Origin: Streptomyces cellulosae
Lineage (GTDB): Bacteria; Actinomycetota; Actinomycetes; Streptomycetales; Streptomycetaceae
Length of the DNA: 6,878 nt
NCBI RefSeq assembly: GCF_000721105.1
Contig: NZ_JOEV01000094.1
Coordinates: 1 to 6,878, forward strand
Direction: 5' to 3'
Below are positions 1 through 5,753 of this stretch, piece by piece (position 1 is the stretch's first letter; every line of letters starts with the position of its first letter). The position numbers and the translations under genes are program-made. Below the pieces are notes generated by a model. That model saw nothing but the letters and a program-made list of their open reading frames with translations, was not told the DNA's origin and did no database searches.

Positions 1-8
1 CCGGGCGG

Positions 9-104
9 TCACCTGGGCGGCTGACCGAAGAACCACGCCTGCATCCAGTCCAGTTGCTCCACCCCATGCACGGTGTCGCCGGGCTTGAACTGCACGGTCT
101 GCTG
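9..104 (-). pseudogene. C-terminal fragment of an unrecognised protein
   Basis: Read on the minus strand, this stretch gives a clean high-GC-codon reading frame ending in TGA at 9-11. Its last residues include FKPGDTVHGVEQLDWMQAW followed by FFGQPPR. Codon use is typical of the window up to about base 104. Beyond that the frame runs into codons such as CGT, CGA, TCT and CTT, and the plus strand begins to encode dehalogenase sequence. I therefore read it as the tail of a minus-strand gene whose body is missing, cut at about 99-104. I do not recognise the family. It could instead be a chance open frame, but the absence of rare codons and the aromatic-rich composition argue against that. Confidence 0.4.
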
Positions 105-1035
105 AAGAGACGTTCGACGGCACATGGCCGTATCCCGCCCGCTTCAATCAGGCGGCCGGCTTCCGCCAGCACTATGTCGATGAGGGCCCCTCACGGCCCG
201 ATCAGACGATCGTCATGCTGCATGGCGAGCCCACCTGGGGCTACGAGTGGCGCCACCTGATGGGGCCGCTGTCACGCCACCACCGCGTGATCGTCCCCGA
301 CCACATGGGCTTCGGCAAGAGCGAGACACCGCAGGACCGCACGTACGACGCGAGCGAGCACATCCTGAATCTCGAATCGTTGCTCGTCGACACGCTCGAC
401 CTCACGGACATCACCCTGGTGCTCCGTGACTGGGGCGGCCCCATCGGCACCGGGTTCGCGCTGCGTCACCCCGACGGGATCTCCCGGATCTTCGCCATGA
501 ACACCGTGCTGCCTCTCGCAGACGACATCGCCCCTCTCATGAAGGCCAACGGCGTCGAGAGCCGGTGGTTCCAGTGGGCCCACTCGGCGCTCTCGGACGG
601 TTCGTTCGAGCAGATCCTCGGAAACGCGGGTCACACCATCGCCCACCTGATGATCGACCTGCAGCATGTCGCCCGGCCCGAGATCGCCACGCCGACCTGG
701 ATCCGCGCGTACTCCAGCCCTTTCCCGGCCCCGGCGGAGTGCCGCGGTGTCATCGCCTTCCCCCGGCAGGTCCTGGAGGGCCCGCAGGGCCCCCCGCCCG
801 GGCCGCCGCCCATGGAAGCCGTCGCCGCGCTGCGCGCCGTGCCGGCGATGCTGGCGGTCGGCATGCGGGACACCGCACTGCTGCCCGAGTACGTGATCCC
901 TCGTTCAGGCTCAGCTACCCCGACGCACCCGTGGTCGAGATTCCGGGCGCCGGCCACTTCCCGACCGAGGACGCGCCCGAGACGCTGCTGGCACTCCTTG
1001 AGCTGTTCCTGCAGACGACGCCCGCGCGCACCTGA
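101..1035 (+). pseudogene. Haloalkane dehalogenase-like alpha/beta hydrolase, broken (no start, one frameshift)
   Basis: This alpha/beta hydrolase resembles haloalkane dehalogenases of the DhlA (HLD-I) type, which replace a carbon-bound halogen with hydroxyl in the cytosol. In the frame of 101 it reads EETFDGTWPYP, then HYVDEG, the oxyanion motif HGEPTW (221-238), the nucleophile elbow LRDWGG with nucleophile Asp at 428-430 followed by the halide-binding-type Trp, YSSPFPAPAE in the cap, and GMRD with the likely catalytic acid at 869-871. The frame then fails near 902-904. Removing one missing base joins VIPR to FRLSYPDAPVVEIPGAGHF, which carries the catalytic His at 955-957, and ends at TGA 1033-1035. 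Upstream, an in-frame TGA at 86-88 and the absence of any ATG/GTG/TTG before the internal ATG at 215 mean there is no proper start. The repaired length, about 311 codons, is close to the family norm, so only a short N-terminus is lost. A GC-rich proline-coding tract at 778-812 aligns poorly with the family as I recall it. An epoxide-hydrolase-like specificity cannot be excluded. Confidence 0.82.
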
Positions 1036-1051
1036 ATCCTGAATGTCGAAG

Positions 1052-1079
1052 GGCCGGCTCCGCACGCGCGGAGCCGGCC
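1052..1079. terminator. Strong GC hairpin between converging genes
   Basis: GGCCGGCTCCGC (1052-1063) and its exact reverse complement (1068-1079) form a perfect 12-bp stem around the loop ACGC. It lies 17 bases after the dehalogenase stop and 24 bases from the stop of the minus-strand operon, so it can serve both directions. There is no U-tract on either side, which is common for actinomycete terminators. Confidence 0.8.
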
Positions 1080-1102
1080 GTTCGCCGTGCGGCAGGTGGT
1101 GG

Positions 1103-1356
1103 TTACGAAGCCGAGCCGTCTCGCTGCATCGCCGCGTTCGCCGAGACCAGCAGGCTCCAGTCGTTGGCGTGGTGCGGGTACTTCGCCTTCATCATGCCGA
1201 AGAGCTCACCGGTGTCCTTGGTGACCTCGGACGCGGCGGCGAAGTCGTGGATGAACGACCGGGTCCGACCGATCATGGCCGCGACGGCATGGTCGTCGCC
1301 GTCGGGGCGACGGTGCCCGGCCACGACCATGCGTGGCGCGAGGTCCTCGACACCGC
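1103..1356 (-). pseudogene. C-terminal remnant of an MBL-fold metallohydrolase
   Basis: The minus-strand frame ending in TAA (1103-1105) reads EDLAPRMVVAGHRRPDGDD and then a helical tail (RTRSFIHDF, ELFGMMKAKYPHHAN, WSLLVSANAAMQ). The VVAGH motif followed by this helical extension matches the C-terminal part of metallo-beta-lactamase-fold hydrolases of the glyoxylase-like group. The His of VVAGH corresponds to the last metal ligand. The HxHxDH motif and the rest of the core, normally more than 150 residues upstream, are absent. Instead the frame continues backwards into the stump of a different gene, so this piece cannot be a functional hydrolase. An ATG at 1328-1330 could start a 75-residue product, but it lies inside the core beta-strand and has no clear ribosome-binding site. 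Family call from recall, moderately sure. Confidence 0.6.
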
Positions 1357-1398
1357 TGGGCGGGACGCTGGGGTCGATTCCGGGGTGTCCTTGGTCAT
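1349..1398 (-). pseudogene. N-terminal stump of a UBP-type zinc-finger protein gene
   Basis: The ATG at 1396-1398 overlaps the TGA of the upstream kinase gene (ATGA) and has GGAG five bases upstream, so this is a real translationally coupled start. It reads MTKDTP. After restoring one base in the run of four G at 1382-1385 (C on the coding strand) it reads on as GIDPSVPPSGV. This is the N-terminus I recall for actinomycete UBP-type zinc-finger proteins, where PPSG is followed by a GCxEC zinc-binding start. Here the zinc-finger body is gone and the frame passes straight into MBL-fold tail sequence at about 1349-1356. Such small zinc-finger genes are, as I recall, found next to this kind of kinase and flavoprotein pair. 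Both the frameshift and the fusion make the gene non-functional. Confidence 0.5.
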
Positions 1399-2879
1399 GA
1401 GGGCTCCTGGGCCGGGTCGGGGACGGTATCGGGCTCGGTGTCGGGGTCGGTGGCGGTGAGGGGGAGCAGCACCTGGAAGCGGGTGTCGCCGGGTACGGAC
1501 TCGACTTTCAGGTCACCGTGGTGCTTGTTGACGACGATCCGCCAGGAGATGTCGAGCCCCAGCCCCGTGCCCTCGCCCACCGGCTTGGTGGTGAAGAACG
1601 GGTCGAAGATCCGGCCGCGGATCTCGGCCGGCACTCCCGGGCCCGTGTCGCGGAACTCCACCAGCAGCCGGTCGTGCACCAGAGCGGTGCGTACGGTCAA
1701 CGTCCCTTCGCCGCCCGCGCCCTTGATGGCGGAGACCGCGTTGTCGATCAGGTTGGTCCACACCTGGTTCAGTTCGGCCGGGTAGGCCGGAATGCTCGGC
1801 ACCGAACGGTCGTACTCCTTCACGACCTTGACCTGTGGACCGATCTTGCCCGACAGCATCAGCAGCGTGCTGTCGAGGAGTTCGTGCACATCGGCGACCT
1901 GGTAGGGCGCGCGGTCCAGCTGCGAGTACTGCTTGGCGGCGTCGACGAGGTGCGAGATACGGGTGGTGGAGTCCTCGATCTCGGACATCAACAGCTCGGC
2001 CTCGACCGTGTAGTTGAGGCACTCGATGGCACTCTGCAGGATTCCCTGCTCGTCGACGGCCGCCGCGATCTCCTCCAGCCAGTCGACGTCGAGACCGCCC
2101 TGCACGAAGGTCGGCGCGATCTGCCAGCCGTTCTGGACACCGTGGTCGTCGAGCCAGTCGGCGAGTTCGTCCTCCCGGTCGGACGCTTCGAGCGGGCTCA
2201 GTGCCGGCGCCTTGGAGACCCGCTCGGCCGTACGCTCCTGGAGGTCGACCAGGGCCTTCAGGGCGTCGCCGTGGTGGGGGCCCGAGGCGATGACGCCGAG
2301 CTTGTTGCGCATGTGCGCGACCCGGTCCCTGAGCGACGAGGTGGCCCGTACGGCCGCCGCGGCCGGGTTGTTGAGCTCATGGGTGAGACCCGCCGACAAC
2401 GAGCCCAGCGCCAGCAGCCGTTCGCGCTGCCCGACGGCCCGCTGAAAGGTCTGCGAACCGAGGGTGAGCCCCTCCAGGAGATGGACCGCCATCGGAAACC
2501 ACTCGTGGATGAAGTTCGCGAACGATTCGGCGGGCAGGACGAAGAACCGCGTCGGCTCCGACACCCGCAACGAGTTGATGTACCGCTGCGGTTTCCCGCC
2601 CCCGAGGTACGCCATCACGGCCCCCGCGTACACCCCTGGCTGGGACGTGCGGCTCACCTCGATGTCGTCGCTGCCCACCCGGCGCGACATGACGACCGTG
2701 CCCTCGATCATCACGTAGAAGTCGGTCGCCGGGTCACCTTCGGTGAACACCGGCCCGGGGTCGAACAGTTCGATCCGCCCCTCGCTGCACAGCCTGCCGA
2801 GCTGCTCGGAGTTCAGCTTCTCGAAGAGGAACAGCGAGCTGATCTCCGCCGCGCTGCACGGCATCGGCCGCCCGCTCAC
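1395..2879 (-). CDS. Soluble sensor histidine kinase with cNMP-binding-type N-terminal domain
   Basis: A 494-residue cytosolic kinase with no membrane segment. Residues about 12-135 look like a cyclic-nucleotide-binding (Crp-type) beta-roll, with a helical continuation. The phosphate-binding cassette is not canonical, so the ligand is uncertain. The phosphoacceptor box is GSLSAGLTHELNNP with His167. The ATPase domain shows the N box (NQVWTNLIDNAVSAI, 371-385), the G1 box DTGPGVP (411-417), FDPFFTTK, and the G2 box GEGTGLGL (435-442), so it should be catalytically competent. About 200 residues separate His167 from the N box, nearly double the usual distance, because a helical insertion (about 185-295) splits the dimerisation hairpin. 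The tail (476-494) is a low-complexity run rich in Asp, Pro, Thr and Glu. The GTG start at 2879 is chosen because it overlaps the upstream TGA and has GGAG five bases before it; an ATG five codons inside lacks a good site. Its obvious partner is the receiver-flavoprotein encoded just upstream. Confidence 0.9.
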   Translation of the reverse strand: MSGRPMPCSAAEISSLFLFEKLNSEQLGRLCSEGRIELFDPGPVFTEGDPATDFYVMIEGTVVMSRRVGSDDIEVSRTSQPGVYAGAVMAYLGGGKPQRYINSLRVSEPTRFFVLPAESFANFIHEWFPMAVHLLEGLTLGSQTFQRAVGQRERLLALGSLSAGLTHELNNPAAAAVRATSSLRDRVAHMRNKLGVIASGPHHGDALKALVDLQERTAERVSKAPALSPLEASDREDELADWLDDHGVQNGWQIAPTFVQGGLDVDWLEEIAAAVDEQGILQSAIECLNYTVEAELLMSEIEDSTTRISHLVDAAKQYSQLDRAPYQVADVHELLDSTLLMLSGKIGPQVKVVKEYDRSVPSIPAYPAELNQVWTNLIDNAVSAIKGAGGEGTLTVRTALVHDRLLVEFRDTGPGVPAEIRGRIFDPFFTTKPVGEGTGLGLDISWRIVVNKHHGDLKVESVPGDTRFQVLLPLTATDPDTEPDTVPDPAQEPS

Positions 2880-4552
2880 GACTGCTCCAGATACCGGTGT
2901 ACGAGCATCACGGCCATGGCTCCCTCTCCGACGGCGGACGCGACCCGCTTGGCGGACTCCGCGCGCGCGTCCCCGGCGACGAACACGCCGGGGATGTTGG
3001 TCTCCAGGTGGTACGGCGGCCGGTCCAGCTCCCAGTCCGCCGGCGGCCGCCCGTCGGCGGTCAGATCGGGCCCGGCGAGGATGAACCCGCGCTCGTCCCG
3101 CAGCACCGTACCCTCCAGCCAGTCGGTCAGCGGGGCCGCGCCGATGAACACGAACATCCACTGCGCGTCGACCCGTTCGGTCTGCCCGCTCGTCGTGTCG
3201 CGCAACGTCAGCTGTTCCAGGTAGTTGTCGCCGTGCGCGGCCTCGACGACCGTGTGGGCCCGCACCGAGATGTTCGGCGACTCGGCGATCTGCTGGATCA
3301 GGTAGTGCGACATCGACGCGGTGAGGTCCGCTCCGCGCACCAGCAGGGTGACCGACTTCGCGCCCCTGGACAGGTACATCGCCGCCTGTCCGGCCGAGTT
3401 GGCGCCGCCGACGATGTACACGTCGTGGCCCTGGCAGGCGGCGGCCTCGGTGAGCGCGGACCCGTAGAACACCCCGCGGCCCGACAGCTCGTCGGCACCC
3501 GGCGCCTCCAGCTGCCGGTAGGACACACCGGTCGCCAGGATCACGCTGTGCGCCGCGATCGCCGACCCGTCCGCGAACCGTACGAGCCGGGCCGCCCCGC
3601 TGCTCTCCAGACCGGTCACCTCCCGCGCGGAGAGGATCTCGGCGCCGAACTTGGTGGCCTGGCGTCGCGCCCGGTCGGTGAGCTGGCCGCCGGACACCCC
3701 GTCCGGGAAGCCCAGGTAGTTCTCGATCCGCGAACTCTGCCCGGCCTGCCCGCCGGTCGCCGACCGCTCCACCAGCACCGTACGCAGGCCCTCCGAGGCC
3801 CCGTACACCGCCGCACCCAGCCCGGCCGGCCCGCCGCCGATGACGACGAGGTCGTAGAAGTCGGCCGTGGGTGTCGTCGCCAGTCCCACGTGCGCGGCCA
3901 GTTCGGGCACCTCCGGCTCGACGAGCGCCGTACCGTCCGCCGTGATCACCACCGGCAGCCGCTGCCCGTCCTGCCCGCAGGCCGCGAGCAGCCGCTGCCC
4001 CTCGGGTTCCTCGGTGGAGTACCAGCGGTACGGCACCTGGTTGCGGGCCAGGAACTCCCGGACGTCCGACGAGCGGGCCGACCACCGGTGACCGACGACC
4101 TTGGTGCTCGGCACTGGCCGGAAGTCACTGCACCGCCACGCCTCCAGCAGGTCGTCAAGCACCGGGTAGAGCTTCTCCTCCGGCGGGTCCCACGGCTTGA
4201 GGAGGTAGTGGTCGAGGTCGACGACGTTGATCGCGTCGATCGCCGCGTTCGTGTCCGCGTACGCGGTCAGCAGCACGCGCCGAGCGCCCGGATAGACGTC
4301 CAGGGCCTGTTCGAGGAACTCGATGCCGTTCATCTGCGGCATCCGGTAGTCGGCCAGGATCACCGCGACCAGATCACCGCGCAGCTTCAGCTCCCGCAGC
4401 GCGTCCAGCGCGGACTCGCCGGACTCCGCGCGCACGATCCGGTACGACTGCCCGTAGCGCCGCCGCAGGTCACGGGCGACGGCCCGGGACACCCCGGGGT
4501 CGTCGTCCACGGTCAAGATGACGGTCCGCGCAGCGTCCGCGGCCTGTGCCAT
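2876..4552 (-). CDS. Response-regulator receiver fused to thioredoxin-reductase-like FAD oxidoreductase
   Basis: A 558-residue cytosolic fusion. Residues 10-135 form a receiver domain: acidic pocket D16-D18, phosphoacceptor Asp68 (ILADYRMP), Thr96 and Lys119. Residues about 150-228 look like a thioredoxin/glutaredoxin-type fold (VREFLARNQVPYRWY, then LPVVI with the cis-Pro position) but with no cysteine pair. Residues 233-558 are a pyridine-nucleotide-disulfide oxidoreductase module: FAD motif GGGPAG (239-244), GGQAGQSSRIENYLGFPDG, second nucleotide-binding motif VGGANSAG (381-388), and C-terminal FAD motif GVFVAGDAR (522-530). Where thioredoxin reductases carry CATC it reads FYGSALTEA. The whole protein has only three cysteines (141, 192, 373), none paired. 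It should therefore bind FAD and NAD(P)H but cannot use the classical dithiol relay. The ATG at 4552 is preceded by GGGAG. The stop overlaps the kinase GTG. Fusions of this type are known in actinobacteria by annotation; the reaction and partner are not evident here. Confidence 0.92.
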   Translation of the reverse strand: MAQAADAARTVILTVDDDPGVSRAVARDLRRRYGQSYRIVRAESGESALDALRELKLRGDLVAVILADYRMPQMNGIEFLEQALDVYPGARRVLLTAYADTNAAIDAINVVDLDHYLLKPWDPPEEKLYPVLDDLLEAWRCSDFRPVPSTKVVGHRWSARSSDVREFLARNQVPYRWYSTEEPEGQRLLAACGQDGQRLPVVITADGTALVEPEVPELAAHVGLATTPTADFYDLVVIGGGPAGLGAAVYGASEGLRTVLVERSATGGQAGQSSRIENYLGFPDGVSGGQLTDRARRQATKFGAEILSAREVTGLESSGAARLVRFADGSAIAAHSVILATGVSYRQLEAPGADELSGRGVFYGSALTEAAACQGHDVYIVGGANSAGQAAMYLSRGAKSVTLLVRGADLTASMSHYLIQQIAESPNISVRAHTVVEAAHGDNYLEQLTLRDTTSGQTERVDAQWMFVFIGAAPLTDWLEGTVLRDERGFILAGPDLTADGRPPADWELDRPPYHLETNIPGVFVAGDARAESAKRVASAVGEGAMAVMLVHRYLEQS

Positions 4553-4583
4553 AGGTCTCCCACCCCGAGTAAACGGATCACCG

Positions 4584-4610
4584 GCCGGCGTCGGCTCGGT
4601 GCCGGCGTCG
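4584..4610 (-). repeat. Two 10-bp direct repeats in the flavoprotein leader
   Basis: On the coding strand CGACGCCGGC occurs twice (4601-4610 and 4584-4593), 17 bp apart, between the proposed promoter and the receiver-flavoprotein start. Each copy contains the self-complementary GCCGGC, so the two could also pair as a stem. It may be a regulatory site or only GC-rich coincidence. Confidence 0.35.
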
Positions 4611-4620
4611 CCTTTCAGCC

Positions 4621-4651
4621 ATCGTATGTTCGAGCGCCCCGCTCCGGTCAG
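4621..4651 (-). promoter_or_regulatory. Possible promoter of the receiver-flavoprotein/kinase operon
   Basis: On the minus strand a -35-like CTGACC (4646-4651) and a -10-like TACGAT (4621-4626) are separated by 19 bp, about 70 bases before the start codon. Each hexamer matches the vegetative consensus at four of six positions and the spacing is long, so support is modest. The context favours it: a 95-bp gap follows a non-coding gene remnant. Read-through from the short-chain dehydrogenase operon upstream is the alternative. Confidence 0.35.
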
Positions 4652-4836
4652 CTCCGCCGCGAGCCGAGCACCCAGAACTCGTTGCCCTCCGGGTCCACCA
4701 GTGTGGTCCAGGACTGCTCTCCCTGGCCGATGTCCGCGTGCCGCGCCCCGAGGGCCGGCAGCCGGTCGACCTCGGCCTGCCGGTCGGCCCCGCGCCGCCC
4801 ATCCCGGTGGTCTCGCCGCGAGGGTCGAGTGATCCG
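4648..4836 (-). pseudogene. C-terminal remnant of a VOC (glyoxalase/bleomycin-resistance) family protein
   Basis: The minus-strand frame reads GADRQAEVDRLPALGARHAD, then IGQGEQSW, then LVDPEGNEFWVLGSRRS and TGA at 4648-4650. DPEGNEF plus the preceding ALGA helix end is the signature of the last beta-alpha unit of VOC-superfamily domains; the Glu of NEF is the usual metal ligand. Only about 50 residues resemble the family, whereas a complete member needs about 120. Between the hydrolase stop codon (4837-4839) and the homologous part there is no ATG, GTG or TTG, so nothing can initiate it. It is in the same frame as the upstream hydrolase, separated only by that TAG, so stop-codon read-through would add this tail, but I see nothing favouring read-through. 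Confidence 0.7.
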
Positions 4837-5679
4837 CTACTCGGCCCATGCCGCGATCCGTTCCGCGATCGCCTCGGGGGCCTCGATGTGCAGGAAGTGA
4901 CCGACGCCGGGGACGACCTCCAGCGTGTGCGGGGCGGCGAACCGATGTCGGTCGTCGACCTGCGGGGGGAGGATGCAGCCGTCGTCGGCACCGTGGAGCT
5001 GCAGCAGGGGCACCGTGATCGGCTGAGACAGGCGGCGCGTCGCCCTGAGCATGCCGGGTCGCATCATCGCCCGGTAGTACTTCAGAGGCGCGGGCATGCT
5101 CGCCCGCAGGTGCTCGTGCAGCTCCGTCTGGAGAGCTGGATCGAGCGAGAGGCTGGGCGACCACTGACGCCAGAGGCGGTCGATGAGGGCGAGATCGCGG
5201 GCGGTGGCCGTCCGGCCGCTTCCCGGCAGTTGAAAGAGCCCCATGTACCAGCTCCGGCGTAGCTGAGCGGGGCGCGGCCGGCTCAGGAACGTGAGTGGGT
5301 GAGGGACTGCGAGCGTGACCGCGCGTTCGATCCGCTCCGGCGCGGTGACGCAGGCGTCGTATGTGATCAGAGCGCCCCAGTCGTGGCCGACCAACTCCAC
5401 GGCTCGCCCCGGAGACCAGCGGTCGATCAGCGCGAGCACGTCGCTGGTGAGGGATGCGAAGTCGAACGGCCCCGCGGTCGGGGACGGCGCGTAACCGCGA
5501 AGCCAGGGCGCGAGGACGTGACGTCCGCGGCGGCCGAGCTCGGCGAGGAAGGGCTTCGCGGTCGGCGGATGATCCGGGAAGCCGTGCAGGACGAGCGTCG
5601 GTCGACCATCGGGATCACCACCCTGCAGCGCGTGAAAGGTGCCGTGTGGCAGGTCGAAGGTGACGTGTTCGAACTCCAT
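4837..5679 (-). CDS. Alpha/beta hydrolase, epoxide-hydrolase-like
   Basis: A 280-residue soluble alpha/beta hydrolase of normal family length. It has the oxyanion motif HGFP (32-35), nucleophile elbow VGHDWGA with Asp100, a likely acid at Asp232 or Asp233 (HGADDG), and the catalytic His261 in GVGHFLHIEAPE. An Asp nucleophile rather than Ser, together with a cap-domain Tyr in SWYMGLFQLP (Tyr145) and Tyr201/202 (KYYRAMM), fits epoxide hydrolases, which use two cap tyrosines to activate the epoxide. A dehalogenase role is less likely because no second halide-binding Trp is evident. The ATG at 5679 follows AAAGG at nine bases and lies five bases after the stop of a 22-codon ORF, so translation may be coupled. 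It sits downstream of the short-chain dehydrogenase and probably shares its transcript under TetR control. The substrate is not deducible. Confidence 0.88.
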   Translation of the reverse strand: MEFEHVTFDLPHGTFHALQGGDPDGRPTLVLHGFPDHPPTAKPFLAELGRRGRHVLAPWLRGYAPSPTAGPFDFASLTSDVLALIDRWSPGRAVELVGHDWGALITYDACVTAPERIERAVTLAVPHPLTFLSRPRPAQLRRSWYMGLFQLPGSGRTATARDLALIDRLWRQWSPSLSLDPALQTELHEHLRASMPAPLKYYRAMMRPGMLRATRRLSQPITVPLLQLHGADDGCILPPQVDDRHRFAAPHTLEVVPGVGHFLHIEAPEAIAERIAAWAE

Positions 5680-5684
5680 GCGCG

Positions 5685-5753
5685 TCAGCCTTTTCCAAGA
5701 GCGGTCGGACGAAAAATGCTGATGCCGGCTTCGGTGTCTCTGGTTCTGGACAT
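5685..5753 (-). CDS. Small ORF (22 residues) upstream of the hydrolase
   Basis: This ATG-initiated frame encodes MSRTRDTEAGISIFRPTALG followed by KG and TGA. It has the best ribosome-binding site in the operon, GAGGAGA ending five bases before the ATG (5759-5765), better than the hydrolase's own. Its stop is five bases from the hydrolase ATG, and its start is 35 bases after the dehydrogenase stop. I recognise no family. It may be a leader peptide that couples translation into the hydrolase, a small functional peptide, or the stump of a gene that once lay here. It lacks a hydrophobic segment, cysteines, or a run of one amino acid that would suggest attenuation. Confidence 0.4.
   Translation of the reverse strand: MSRTRDTEAGISIFRPTALGKG

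Noticed and set aside
1404..1460. GTC/GGG-rich tandem-like repeat at the end of the kinase gene.
   Set aside because: It encodes an in-frame Asp/Pro/Thr/Glu-rich C-terminal tail and shows no exact repeat unit, so it is ordinary low complexity.
2880..4085. An upstream extension of the kinase frame giving an 896-residue protein.
   Set aside because: The extra N-terminal part overlaps the flavoprotein gene out of frame and is low-complexity Arg/Gly/Ala. The GTG at 2879 has a good ribosome-binding site and a coupled overlap.
4618..4633. A LexA-box-like sequence (TCGAACATACGATGGC on the minus strand) near the flavoprotein promoter.
   Set aside because: The left half TCGAAC is perfect but the right half matches the actinomycete SOS box at only three of six positions, too weak to call an operator.
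1518..4900. Two long plus-strand open frames (568 and 667 codons) opposite the kinase and flavoprotein genes.
   Set aside because: They are antisense shadows of high-GC codon bias: arginine, proline and valine-rich, with no recognisable motif, whereas the minus strand carries complete domain motifs.
4553..5164. Extension of the flavoprotein frame upstream of the ATG at 4552.
   Set aside because: The extension has no domain match, overlaps the VOC remnant and hydrolase in another frame, and the receiver domain begins properly just after the chosen ATG with GGGAG before it.
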